Positions 8,397 through 21,821 of a stretch of DNA of 34,122 nucleotides are shown here, one piece after another. Every line of letters begins with the position of its first letter. The stretch's first letter is position 1. The position numbers and the translations under genes were made by a program. The stretch comes from Aphelidium insulamus (Eukaryota > Aphelidiomycota > Aphelidea > Aphelidiaceae), in assembly GCA_036784855.1 (NCBI GenBank), contig JAZDSV010000094.1:1-34122 (forward strand). Reading direction: 5' to 3'. The notes under the pieces are model-generated. The model did no database searches. It saw only the letters and a list, made by a program, of their open reading frames with translations, and was not told the origin of the DNA.

Positions 8397-9171
8397 GTAA
8401 GCGGCGACGTGAAGTCTGTCACTCCGGCTATTTGGATATATGTATATGTATATTTGTTGGTCTGGCGTTGGTCCCGTGTAATAAATAATTCCTTGCGATG
8501 GCATATTCTAGCGGCCCTGTAATAAACTTCAATGCCGCCATGAAGCAGAGAGTGCCTACTCCACAAGCGTCCTCGAGTATCATTGCTCAAGATTAAATAT
8601 TCTTCCAGGTCTAACCCACTGATAATCGCGTGAGCTAGCACTTTAATCAGCCTTCATTTGCAAGGGGCTATTTAGTATTACTAGCACGCTATCTGCACTG
8701 TGCATACATGTATAGTGCAACTTAATTAACAAACCAATGAACATTATTTACTATAGGTACATGCAATCGAATGTCCATTCTAGTTGAGAGCATCAGAACC
8801 AATGTGCTGTAGAATATTCACATGTCCACATATCATATTGGTAAAGTTAATCAGAATTTATGAAACAGCTGGACGTGCCAATATATTTACCTCCATGCAC
8901 AACCATCCATGATATACGGCGCGGATATTACCGCAGCGGAGCCACTGTAACTGCCAGTGGATGGAACGACTTTGAGTAGGCGTACACACGAGTAAAGAAA
9001 TAGTTCCATCAGTACATAAATATGACAGCGGCAATGCAAGTGTGAAACACGGCAAGAAAATTCAACAAGCAAAACTTATCGACCGCTGCGCCACATCGAT
9101 TGTGTTTGACGTTGGCGCCGGTTGCTTGCCGTTTCTGCTCCCGGTTTCATTGGCATTTTACCGCGCTCAAC
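8397..9171. other. Divergent intergenic region
   Basis: This separates the coiled-coil gene (minus) from glutamine synthetase (plus). It is AT-rich in the middle and contains a short TATATGTATATGTATAT repeat near 8434. I see no supported gene. Confidence 0.5.
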
Positions 9172-11800
9172 ATGTCCTCCATGCAGCAGGCTCGCATCTC
9201 CGCCGTCCTGGACCAGGTCGTGCGCCCCGCTCGCTCCACGCAGTACCCGCTCGATCCGTCCAGCAAGCGCCCGCTCTACGTGTCGGAACTATTCGCACAG
9301 AATGTCTTCTCGCTGCAGGCCATGCAAAAGTGTCTGCCCAAGCCCGTATTCAGCGACTTTATGAAGCAGGTGCGCGGCCGCAAGTCTCTTGACCGCGCCA
9401 CTGCCGACGCCATTGCGCATGCTGTCCGTGTGTGGGCCATGGACCGGTAGGTGGCTTCTACTAAGGCTTCATACTGACTACCTGGCCTGACCTGTATGTA
9501 GTGGCGCCACTCACTTCACCCACTGGTTCCAGCCGCAGACCGACACCACGGCCGAGAAGCACGACACCTTCCTGACCCTGAAGAGTGGCAGTGACGGTGT
9601 ATGTGCAGAGTTGCATATCAGCGCGATCAGTCGATATATGTTTTGCTCACCTCATAGCAATACATGGCCGTGGATGCCTTCTCTGGCGGCCAGTTGATGC
9701 AGGCCGAACCCGATGCCAGCAGCTTTCCCAACGGTGGTACTCGTGCCACCTTTGAGGCCCGTGGCTACACCGTCTGGGACACTACCAGGTATTTAGATCA
9801 TATTCGCGTATATATTGGACATTAATATCTGTCAGCCCAATGTTCCTGCAAGAAGGCGCGAATGGAACGTACATTTTATACATTCCGTCCGTTTTTATCT
9901 CGTACAACGGTGATGCGTTGGATGAAAAGACGGTACTCCTTCGCTCGGTGGAGGCAATCAGCGACAGTGCGACTCAGTTGATGAATGTTCTGGGGCACAA
10001 GGATGTCACTCGTGTCAGTGCCACACTTGGCACTGAGCAAGAGTACTTTCTGCTCGACCGTGGACTATAGTATGTTTTGACGAAGTTCTCCTTTGCAGCT
10101 GGTAACCTGTTTAGTGCTCTGCGCCCCGACTTGAAGATTTGCGGCCGCACTCTGCTGGGCAGTCTGCCGCCCAAGCATCAGCAGATGGAAGACCATTACT
10201 TTGGCCGTATTCCGTCGCGTGTGCTGGCTGCCATGTCTGAGGCCGAGTTGGAGCTGTTCAAGCTGGGAGTCCCGGTCAAGACGCGCCACAATGAAGTTGC
10301 GCCGGCGCAGTTTGAACTGGCGCCCATATTTGAGGATGCCACCGTGGCTGTTGACCACAATTTGCTCACCATGGATGTGTTACATCGTGTTGCTCACCGT
10401 CACAAGTTGAAGGTGTGACAGCATGAACAGCTATGATCAGACTGACTCGATTGCAGGTGCTGTTCCATGAGAAGCCGTTCCATGGGATCAACGGATCGGG
10501 CAAGCACTGCAACTGGTCCATGTCCACTGACACCGGCGTGAATTTGCTGGAGCCTACTGCCAAGCCGGAGAGCAACCCGACGTTTCTGCTATTTCTGGTG
10601 GCTGTTATCAATGCCGTGTACAAGCATAGCGCTCTGCTGCGCTGTGGTATTGCATCTGCAAGCAACGATCACCGCCTGGGTGGAAACGAAGCGCCGCCCA
10701 GCATCATTTCCGTTTTTCTGGGTGAGCATTTGTCTGATGTGTTGGACTCGATTGAGACTGGTCGCCCCGTGAAGACCAACACGGAGCCCAAGTTCCAGAG
10801 CATCAAGGTGGAATACATATTACGATGCATCAACTGTATAACTGACCTCACATTTTCAGGTCGGAGGTACCGTGCTGGACGTGAAGGTGTCGACGCTGCC
10901 CGAGATTTCACGCGATTTGACTGACCGCAACCGCACATCGCCGTTTGCATTCACTGGCAACAAGTTTGAATTCCGTGCCGTGGGTGCAAAGCAGTCGCCA
11001 TCGTTCCCTGTGACCCTCCTCAACGCCGCTGTCGCCAGTTCTATTTCAGAGATTACGCAGGCATTGAAGGTATTTAAGGACTATCGGGTGTCTGCAGTCC
11101 AAACTTACCTCTTGCAAACAGACCAAGATGGGTAAGAAGGCCGAGCCATCGCTCGAGGACTCCATGGCCGTTATCAAGGAGTACATTGTCAAGACCAAGA
11201 ACATTCGCTTTGAAGGTGATGGCTACTCGGCCGAGTGGCACGCTGAGGCGCTCAAGGTTTGTCACACTAAGCTTTGGTGCATTCAATACTGACGGTTAGC
11301 GTGGTCTCCCGAACGCACGCAACACACCTGAGGCCATCAAGGCCTTGACTGACCCGGTGCACCAAAAGATGCTGACCAAGGATATCTTCACGCCGGGAGA
11401 GTTGGAGGCGCGCTACCACGTGCTCAGCGAGCGTTACACCAAGGACATTCTTATTGAGGCCAACACCTTGCGCTCAATGATCTTTACCGCGATCTTGCCC
11501 GTGGCGTACGATGTGCGCAAGTCGCTGGCCGACACTGTGACCAGCCTGAAGGCGGCCGGTGTTCCATTTGAGCCTGAGCTGGCTGTGCTGAAGAAGGCTG
11601 GAGAATTTGTGGCCGGCCTGCAAGAGCACGGCGACAAGTTGATCAAAACCATTGAGCAGGTGGAGAAGGAGGATGATCACGCGGTGGATCTGCTGCCCAT
11701 CATGCAGAAGTTGCGTGATCTCGGTGACGGTCTGGAGAAGATTGTGCCGGACAAGCTGTGGCCGTTCCCCAAGTACTCGGAACTGCTGTTCTCGATCTAG
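9172..11800 (+). CDS. Glutamine synthetase type III
   Basis: Nine exons (9172-9446, 9502-9598, 9658-9788, 9836-10069, 10115-10412, 10457-10807, 10860-11069, 11122-11256, 11300-11800) close in frame to 743 residues, the size expected for GSIII. The enzyme makes glutamine from glutamate, ammonia and ATP. Family blocks are [11 protein letters not shown] (about 93-103), [39 protein letters not shown] (302-316), [14 protein letters not shown] (354-367, the ATP/glutamate-binding core) and [12 protein letters not shown]. The C-terminal extension is helical and typical of type III rather than type II enzymes. There is no transit peptide, so a cytosolic location is likely. Introns are 43-59 nt. An AATAAA lies 63 nt after the stop. 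Type III enzymes are known in diatoms, haptophytes, some amoebae and many bacteria. The dense introns exclude recent bacterial contamination. Confidence 0.95.
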
Positions 11801-11862
11801 TGTCGCCATAATGTGGAGAGGGTGCGGACTATGATGGTCTGCAAATGTTATCAACGATTGTC

Positions 11863-11868
11863 AATAAA
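11863..11868 (+). terminator. Polyadenylation signal of the glutamine synthetase gene
   Basis: AATAAA 63 nt downstream of the TAG stop, in a suitable position for 3' end formation. Confidence 0.5.
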
Positions 11869-11904
11869 AACGTTGACAGAGACGTTGAAAGTGCAGAAGT
11901 GGTG

Positions 11905-13530
<1,626 letters not shown>

Positions 13531-13790
13531 CGAGAGTTGTAATGTGACGACACCGGTTGGGCAGCTTTGTGATGTCCTCTTTTGTCCAGGTGCCCGTTTG
13601 TGACTTTACGGCGTGGCCACTGCCGCAGTGTCCAGGTGGACAGATTGTTGCACATCGCTCGACTGCCTGCTCTCACACTCCGCCCAGTTGGTAGCGCCAT
13701 GGCAGCACTGTTCCCAAGGCGGCGCAAGCTTGGAACGGCTTCAGGGTGAACCGGAGCCGCACCAGTGGCGATGGAGATAGAGGCGACAGA

Positions 13791-14198
13791 TCATCCCGTG
13801 CCGGCCTGGAACAGAGACGGCATCCGCCTGTAGATCATAGTCGCCGCCAGTAGGAATACTTTAGCAAGGACTGGCCCAGCCGGGAGCATCAGACGCTTCC
13901 AGGCGACGTCCCGTCGCCAACAAACGATACCGCAGTTGCGCGCGTGCTTGTCATTGTCCACATACGCCGTCCGGCACATAGTCAGCACCACCAAGCGGCG
14001 CAGCGCAGACTGCGTGTCTGAGATAGCTGAACGCTCGGCGGCCGTGACAAAGGCGACTGACGGCGGCGGCGAAATCAGGCTCGCGACCACTTCGTCTGGA
14101 CTGTGCGAGTGGCCAGCGCCATTCTTCTCTTTCTGGCGCTGATTGGCTTGATCGGTACAATGACGAGTTTTCGAGATATTTCTGCCTGCCACTTTCAT
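13791..14198 (-). other. Unassigned open frame upstream of the mannosidase
   Basis: An open 135-codon minus-strand frame with a hydrophobic stretch near its end (AGPVLAKVFLLAATMIY). It could once have encoded the N-terminal membrane anchor of the mannosidase, but no splice connection is clear. Confidence 0.2.
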
Positions 14199-14478
14199 GG
14201 TTGAAGCCCTTTCATGGCCTTTGCAAGTTGATGGTTCTGTAAGATAAATCCCAACCTTTGGCCAGGATGGGCGGCGTTAAAATTTCTCAGTGGTGAGCGG
14301 TAATCTCGTGGCAGCTTTTTTTCTGGTAAGAGCTTCATGTGACGAAATGATCAGCAACTTTCAATAACCGATTGATTCAATTCTTCAGCCGCTACTGCCA
14401 CGCCACGGGCAGGTGAATTTGCACAAAACCAGCTTGCTGGAGCCGTACGTGATTGTGGAGGTGCCTGGTCACGGTCTA

Positions 14479-15100
14479 AATATGGCCCTGCCGCTGCTGC
14501 CGAGAACCGGAGTTGCGGCGCGAGCATAGTTCTTTTTTCCACTTTAGGAACTCAGAGGCCATGTCGCGCGATTCCTGAGCACTTAGCGTGGTCAATCGAA
14601 ACCCGACCACGACTTTGTAGTTACGGATAAACCATCGCAGATCTTCGATAATGAACCGCGGGAAGGGCGGCGGTTCAATATTGCAGGTCGCGTCAGCGAG
14701 AGCAGACGGTGATTTATCGTGCACACCAGCTGACCAAGTCCCACAATGTATGCTCAGGAGAGACTCCCAGCTTCCCGAGCAGTCCGTGACAGTCGTCACA
14801 TCAATGACAGCAACCCGCGGATCAGTCTCATAATTGGCGAGCTGGGCGCAATGAGCAGGCCAAAAACTGGCTGTCAAAGGGCTCAAAATCGTAGCGCAGG
14901 AGGTTCGGGTATTTTTAAAATGGGCCGAGCGGTTTCCGTGACAACATCAGACTGTATACACTCAACACCGAGTCGGCAGCGAACCGGCTGAAGGTGTCCA
15001 GACATTGATGTGCGCACAATCTCTGGCCTTTCAGCAGCAATTGCAAAGTCGGCCGTGATTTCCAGATTTAACCCCTTGACCATCACGATTGCCAGCATCG
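14479..15100 (-). pseudogene. Fragmented remnant of an unrecognised gene
   Basis: Three minus-strand frames look protein-like in succession: first AIVMVKGLNLEITADFAIA, then NLLRYDFEPFDSQFLACSL near 14890, then a frame containing NYETDPRVAVIDVTTVTDC and FPRFIIEDLRWFIRNYKVVV. The switches happen within a few bases without a usable intron, which suggests frameshift decay. I do not recognise the product. Confidence 0.35.
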
Positions 15101-16860
15101 TTGCTCAATAACATCACCTTGTCGCGGAGATACCGGCGTTGCTTTCCGTTAACTTGAAGGCGTTCTGCACACCATGCCTTTCCCAACGCTGAAATTCCTT
15201 TGTCGACTCGTCGGCAATGAAGCCACCGGCAGATTCGGTGATGACAGAAAACGTACCCATTATGATACTGCCATGGGCGGCCTCTTCAATTTCACTGCGC
15301 TATTGAGCCCTCGACTGGCTGAAGTAATGCTTCAGAACAGGCGCGACGAGTTCGGCTCCAGTATGGCATTGCGACCTACTACGGTCCTGAACAATTTCAG
15401 TATCGGCTCTCTTTGACAAGCGGTAAATGAAATTAACTTTGATGGGTAGAAAGACCTCATCTGTTTGGTAAGTGGTGTATGTGAACGGGCAAAGGCGATT
15501 ACGACATTCTGCCCAGTCTCCAGCTCGAAATCATTTAGCGAGTTGGTGTCATAATTCCTGTTCCGGCCACATTTTCATTGTAGATATCACCATCAAATCA
15601 GCCATGGTTCGAATAGCGCAAACTCACGTTCATTCATTGCATCCTTCGTCATAAGCAGCCACGTGGGCGACAAGTAACTGGTACGGTTAATGAGCGATAC
15701 GGCACACCATACCTCGGTCATGGCGTATATTGGGCATCGGTCTGCGCGCCATACCTCTGTCATCAACATCACGTTTGTAGTATCCACCGACGTGCTGCCA
15801 GATGCGCCATGCTGACGCCGCTGCCACCTAGACGCCAGACCAGAGCACGCAGTAAGTAGCGCGGTAGCGAAGCAACTTCTGGTGCGGCTTCATCCATTTG
15901 CGATACCTCGCTCAGAACAGGAACAGAGCTTCGAGACGCCGTCACGAGTTTCTCACAAATGGGAACACTGGACTTGTTATTGCATTTGTGTGCGTGCGCG
16001 TCAATTTACCGTTGATGGAAAATTGATCGACTGTCGGCGGCCTGCCGCTCGTGCTCAATTTGTTGGCTGCCGCCGTGTCCATTTGACATCAGCGGCCGGG
16101 CATACGGCCTACAAAGTTCAACACCGTGGCAATGCGGGCCATGCAGTACTGGAGTCGTCGGCTTTTCGTGCTCCTGCTGCTTCGACGTGCGCAGCATCAT
16201 CGCGGTTGAGCATTAATGACGGTGATGCGTTTGCGATTAAATTACCGACACAAATCCAGTCCGCTCTGGCCAGGCGAACTCCAGCTGCTGCTGCCGACGG
16301 ATATGTTGGGCAACCACGCAGGCGATTTCCGAAGGCCATGCGCCGCCTATGACCAACGACATGCAGGCGCTGGCCGCGTGCATGAAGTGGGTCCAGCGTT
16401 GCCATTGAGCAAATTAGTCTGCCTTTGGATACAAATGATGAACGTGTAATTTCGGACCTGAGACGACGAGTCTATCGAAACCACGCGCTCGGTGATACTG
16501 ACGACAGACGGTTTGGTGCGATTGTTCTCTCTCATCAAATGCATATGCAGAATATTCATGTCTTTCTAGATCAGCTACCGGACCTATTCGGTATAAACGC
16601 GTAAATATCAAGGTCGGGCACAAACGTTCAAATGATACTATGTGAATGAAGTCAGAGAGGTGAGACGGATGACGGCGGAGGGCAACTGATTAATGTGATG
16701 AAATGATTTTGGCGCTGAATTGTTCTTAGCGCAAGCTGGGGCTGATTTAATAACACCTTACAGAAAACCCGAATCGTATGGTAATGGTGACCTGGACCGA
16801 CGAAGAGGACATGTTTTGATACATTCGACATGGGCCAGTCTCCCACAATGAAGACAAGTC
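15101..16860. other. No supported gene
   Basis: Short open frames occur on both strands but none shows a recognisable domain, consistent phase or splice structure. The sequence keeps a coding-like GC content, so it probably consists of decayed gene material. Confidence 0.4.
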
Positions 16861-16871
16861 GATGAGTCAGA

Positions 16872-17322
16872 ATGATGCTTTACGACGCTCAAGAATCGGA
16901 CATGCACGATCGATCATCGACTTCCCACTCATCGTCTGTTGCAAAGGATGAAGCTAAAGCAAAGTCGAAAGGATTCAAAGCCGCGGATCAGGCAGTCATT
17001 GATGAAAATCGTAAAATGTATAATGCATACCGCGATGATGTTTTAGACGCGCAGAAACGCATGTTTACCGATTCTCTACCTGTCCGTGCTGGGTGACGGA
17101 TACCGCGTGGTTTTATCACAAATATTCGAGGCCATGCTCTGCGCGCTGTGATTAGCATCGTGATGGACGAGCTCTTTGCCGAGAAGCAGTGGTCCAATTT
17201 TGCTGCGTAAGTTTTGCTATAGTTTATGTACCGATGTGAGTAATAATTAATGTTAATAATTCATACAGACGCATGTTGCCCGACAAAATCAATTTGATAT
17301 ATGAGCGAAACTGGTTGATTTA
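16872..17322 (+). pseudogene. Remnant of an unrecognised gene with one recognisable intron
   Basis: A plus-strand frame starting at 16872 encodes a Ser/Lys-rich start and a helical segment (VIDENRKMYNAYRDDVLDAQ). It is interrupted by a TGA near 17095 and continues in the same frame through RAVISIVMDELFAEKQWSNF. A typical intron (GTAAGT...ATACAG, about 17208-17270) then joins in frame to RMLPDKINLIYERNWLI. The intact splice signals with an internal stop suggest a once-functional gene. No family is recognised. Confidence 0.4.
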
Positions 17323-17878
17323 GGTGACATCTGACGAACCTGTAATCAACTTGAATTTCGACAGAGCTGCCAGGGGGATGACTCAGCTTGCCGTCGTTCC
17401 TTGTTGACATCCAGTAACTACCGGGCTATCACGTTTGCGGCTACGTTACACTGAGTTGATATTGCCTGGAAATCGATATGTAAATCGTTCAATTTCAGTG
17501 CATTGGTGGTGCGCGTAGCGCCGCACCCAGAAGGACAATTTAGGCGGAACTTTTGATCAAATGAGGGGTAGACTGATGCAGGACGTTGACTTGCAACTGG
17601 AAGACACATCAATAAACACAGAAGTTTCTCGGTAACCTTTATGGGTGCGCGACCGTCTGTGGAGTGGTTGCGCAAATTTAGCGTATCTACGCTCAGTTTC
17701 GTTACCCGAAAAAGTTACGCGAAGGTAATACGAAGTGGTGAAGAAACGCTTAAATTTGGACAAACTCTTTCTGGAATCATACGGACTGGACGAGCTGCAC
17801 GAGAACCGGCGTGTCAGCCACTGTGCAGGTGTTAATGATGAGTCTGATACCGACAGTGATCTGTTCTGAGTGTTATTA

Positions 17879-18180
17879 GGCCGCTGCCTACCGATGCCGA
17901 ATGGGAAGAGATATTTGCCGCCGATGGCGATGCTGAACCATGGGATTATGAACGGCCATCTGAACCGGGATGAACTGCGTCAGATCCGCCACCCGCACAG
18001 CGCATTGGATATCTGACTGGATTGTGGAAGAAATTTCAGCATCGATGGCTGCACCGCAGCGGCAAGAAGGCGCAGGAATACCGGCGCAAAGAGCAGCGAC
18101 GACAGCGGGAATCGGCCGGAAAGAAGGTCACGCAAAACAACACCGCCGTCAAACCCCGGCGAAGCGACGCGTCTTCGTGA
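17879..18180 (+). pseudogene. Basic protein remnant
   Basis: A plus-strand frame reading LPTDAEWEEIFAADGDAEPW, then one TGA, then a strongly basic helix (GLWKKFQHRWLHRSGKKAQE) before a stop. The coding-like composition around a single stop suggests decay of a real gene. The product is not recognised. Confidence 0.3.
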
Positions 18181-18411
18181 ACAGATCCTGTCTGAACGTC
18201 ATAGCGGTGTTGAAGAATCGCAGACCATTCCGACGTACTGCCCATTACCACTACCGCGCATTAAAACTTTCTTGGGTAGCGTCGGTTGCAACTGGGTAAG
18301 CACTGCGTGAGCGCAGAGGTGCTCTGATGTTCAGAAGATGATTCCTGATAATGAAGACGGTACGCGGTCACCCGCAAGTTCCCATCGAAGATAGATCCGA
18401 GTGAGCCACAG

Positions 18412-18425
18412 GGCTATAATTAGAC
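18412..18425 (+). promoter_or_regulatory. TATA-like promoter element of kelch-kinase copy 1
   Basis: GGCTATAATTAGAC stands 31 nt before the ATG at 18456. The identical 14-mer lies before the second copy of the gene at 20799. Confidence 0.55.
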
Positions 18426-18455
18426 TGCATGCACATTAATATTACCTCGTCCTCC

Positions 18456-20806
18456 ATGTACCGCGCCCTTAATCTGGTAGCAACAACGGCCCTGTTAACT
18501 GCCGGGACCACCGTTGCAATGAATGTTAGCGCCACATGGCTTAGCGGTAATTCAAGCTACTCTGCGAACGGCGTATACGGAGTGAAATTCAACGCGGCAA
18601 ATTGATTTTCCACTCGTATAATGGCCAACGCGACAAATTATCGGCGCAGGCGTATCAAGTATGCAGGTGTTGCAGCATCAAATGGAGTGCCGCTTCGGTG
18701 ACTAAACTGCAGAATTTGTGCCGGTGAATGATATCTGGTCATTCCAATCCGCAGTTAAAGTCGTGGAGAATTGGCTATGGCGACGCTGCCTTAAATACCG
18801 CCACCGGGGTGAACCTGCAAGATTGGTGTGGATTCCTAGTACCAACATGCCGTACTAGTCAGGTGGGCATATATTCATTCATCCGACTGTCCTCATCTTT
18901 GTATTCGGAAAGCCACGTAGGTCAACTACGCATTTCCTGTGCTGCCGTAATAACAAATTATGCGCTAAGTCTACTGTGCCCCAGTATTGATGGCGCTACA
19001 ACGCAGCAATAATATGCGGGCGCGATGACGGCAGCATAAGTAACAAACCAGATGCCGGATGTTGTCGGCAAAGTTGTTGGAACAAGTCAGCCCACAGCGC
19101 ATATCTCGGGCGGTGGCTGAACTGGTAGGTACAGCGATAAATGGTAAAACAGGTACCGATCCGGCTATTAGCGAGTATGGTGACAGCAGCGGTCTGGTTA
19201 CTGGACAACGCTGGGTTTGACCTTCCGGCGTGGCTTTACAGCTATCAAGGCTGACGGCGTCACAGCCATCGGCTAGGGTTTTTGATGAGACCGTGTGCCA
19301 ACAAACGGGCGCGCCATACAATGACTGGCAACGCGAATATGCCATTGCGTACTATGGAGATCAATGTAACGTCCCGCGATTAACGAAGTTTCTTCCTTCT
19401 TGATCTGTATTCCGCCAATAAGACAAATCCAGTGTCAGAATGAAGTGGCTATACGGCCTTCGTCGATCACAATGGGGCGTTACAAGCACGTCACTGGCGC
19501 CACTATACGGCTGCGAGAAATGTAATAACGACCTCGCATTGGTCCTCGCCGTGACCACTGCCGTGATTCGGCTCGGATCATTGTACGTGTTTGACGGCGA
19601 CATAACTCGTTCAATGCCGCCTCAAATCCCCACGATACCTGCTCTGATATGTGGCGCTACCAGTTTCAGCAGTTATGCTTCAGCAATATTCCACCTTAGT
19701 TCAGGGACAGCATGACAACTGCAGATATAGGTAGTGATGTCTTCAATGGGTTTGCTCACCGTGATTGGCAACCTCCACAATTATCATCCATTACAGCATC
19801 GTTCGACGCAGGCGTCATTGGGTTCGATGGATGGCGGCAACAGCGGTAATATTGTTATCGGTCATCTGCGTGGACGACGCAACAAGCGTGGACGTTTCTC
19901 TGTCGCTGACCTAGTCAGCCACCAATAATTGCGGAAGAGCAAATGTAGCCGTGTAAGCACTATCAAATTCTCATCATTATCGCGGCAGCCGCGAGTAAGC
20001 ATTATGTTGGCAGGATCAGCCAACCATAGGATGGAAGCCCCAGCCGCCAGCAGCCATCGATTTTACAAGACCGGCTATATTAACGGCGGCAAGTTCGGCA
20101 GTTTGTGATGCGGCGGGTAACGCTGCGCCGCCAGATCAGCCCGGTCAGTCAACGCTCTCAAGTGTCGGATCGAATGGAAATGTCGGTCATGCCACCTCCT
20201 GAACACAGCGCAATATACCAGCTCAAAATGGCATGAAGCCATTGAAACCACCGTTTGCAATTGCAGACCCAACAGAGCTGCCGCAGAACCGGCAGTTGCC
20301 GGTCGCCCTGGCTGTACCTGGGCCTGGCGGTGCCGGGATTTCTTCGCGTATCACCCAGAAAGGGCGTTCAATGGCCAAACTCCTGGTGCAGAACAGGACC
20401 ATATACGTTTATTTTGAATTTGAATGCTTCCGACATCAACGTCAAAGTATCGGACAAAATTATAGTCAAAAAGATTGCCGACAGCTACGCGACGCATGTT
20501 CAGACAAATGCCGCATATTCCGTCAAGAACTTGTCGTTGATGTACTCTGGGCAGGCACAACATGGTGAAACTGACCAATTTTGGTCCAGTGAGCCGCTGG
20601 TGATGCTGCTGCGATTCTATCCCAATGGCTCGCTGGACGACTGGGTGCGTCGTGGCAAGCTGAACAAGTGCTCAATGTTGTTAAGATTTGCTGGGGACAT
20701 TTGTCGCGGTCTGCAGTTTATGCACGTCAAAGAGTCGCAGTTATCAGTCTCTGGCAAAGACTCTCATAGCATCTGTCGAAGCGCATTTATTAGCGTGCGG
20801 CTATAA
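18456..20806 (+). pseudogene. Kelch-repeat ectodomain kinase, copy 1, broken
   Basis: The frame opens with a signal-peptide-like start (YRALNLVATTALLTAG) followed by TWLSGNSSYSANGVYG, a kelch-type repeat junction. Further kelch marks are scattered in different frames: GVAASNGVP near 18670, VNDIWSF at 18720-18740, LYVFDGD at 19581-19601 and SDMWRYQF at 19643-19666. Near 20590-20760 comes part of a protein kinase: LLRFYPNGSLDDW (hinge and start of the C-lobe) and FAGDICRGLQFMHVKE, the helix that should lead to the HRD catalytic loop. The HRD and DFG motifs are absent. The domain order, secreted kelch propeller then tyrosine-kinase-like domain, suggests a receptor kinase. Stops and frame changes between every block show that this copy is dead. 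The segment from 19930 to 20230 has no identifiable content. Confidence 0.6.
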
Positions 20807-20812
20807 TTAGAC
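20799..20812 (+). promoter_or_regulatory. TATA-like promoter element of kelch-kinase copy 2
   Basis: GGCTATAATTAGAC, identical to the element at 18412, followed 12 nt later by the ATG at 20824. Confidence 0.55.
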
Positions 20813-20823
20813 GCTCATTGTAA

Positions 20824-21802
20824 ATGTGGGCACTGTTAATATTCACGGCACTGTTTATCGCCACGGTGCCGCGGCAATGCGCCGCCACGGCTCTCATCGC
20901 CCGGCTTCTGGGTGACAATGCAACTGCACAGGGAAATCTGGCTGGTGTGTACGGTCCCGTTGGTGCCTCGGGTGGTTCGCATTACGCATTGCAAGACACG
21001 CTCAATACTGTGGCACCTTTCTCGCTTAACACCGCATATTCGGCGGCCAGGGTGGTCAGCCTTAACGGTTCGGTGGTGGCCGCAACGCTCATCGACTTGT
21101 GGGAGTACAATGTTCGGGCGGCGCGAGGTGGTCATGGCTAGCAGGATCTAACGCGTCTGGTGTGGCAGCTATACCAGCTAGCTGGCGGCGCTGGATGGCG
21201 CCTATCAGCGTCATGGTAAACCGGCATGCGTAAAACGCCGTGACGGGGCAATCTACGTGTTTGGCGGCGAGAAGTATCAATGATCAGTACCGGCCGTATT
21301 GGGCCTGTTTTGTAATCCACTCCGCAGGTATAGTTGAATAAACCCACCGGTGAACCCGTTTTCCCAAATAATGACACTCAACAGTTCTATTAATGTTTAC
21401 AATCATCTATGCGCACTTGTGCCGCCAGCATTGCCTGGCACCATTTGTATTCTCGTTTTATCGTGGAAGACTCCGAAGGAAGAGCCAGACTCAGGCTGCT
21501 GAACGCATCAGCTGCTCCGGTACTTTTAGTTTGGCATAACACAAGTATTCTCAGCGCAAGTCATGCTGGTGCAAGCATTTGATGTGATTAGCACGCATGG
21601 ATTCTCACTACAATACGCTGCTCCAGAAGTTCTACGCCGTTTCTCACGTCGAACTCCGTTGCTGGACCGCGATGAGGGGTTTGCTGGTGACATCTATGCC
21701 ATTGGAATGATTTTCTACGAAATGATGATGGAAACTATTCCGTGGAGTCCCATCAAGGCATATCTGCCACCTACAACAGATACGGAAAAGAGTTTGCATT
21801 AG
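20824..21802 (+). pseudogene. Kelch-repeat ectodomain kinase, copy 2, broken
   Basis: This starts with a signal peptide (WALLIFTALFIATVPRQCAA) and goes on in the same frame for 105 codons through GNLAGVYGPVGAS and LIDLWEYN, both kelch-repeat marks. After the stop near 21139, other frames carry SWLAGSNASGVAAIP and, at 21251-21271, IYVFGGE. At 21611-21770 a kinase C-lobe appears: YAAPEVL (the APE motif), then FAGDIYAIGMIFYEMM and a short stretch ending TIPW, which is typical of tyrosine-kinase-like proteins. The N-lobe and catalytic loop are missing. The layout mirrors copy 1, but the kinase portion retained is the complementary half, so unequal recombination or deletion between tandem copies is likely. 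It ends 20 bp from the INTS6 stop. Confidence 0.6.
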
Positions 21803-21821
21803 ACACCTACAAGTTCCATTC

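Noticed and set aside
15882-16449. Open frames of 80-150 codons on both strands near 16 kb
   Set aside because: No domain, no consistent splice structure and no protein-like block pattern. They are likely chance frames in GC-balanced decayed DNA.
18456-21802. Bacterial or phage origin of the kelch region
   Set aside because: The kelch and kinase blocks with signal peptides and TATA-type promoters point to a eukaryotic receptor-like gene.
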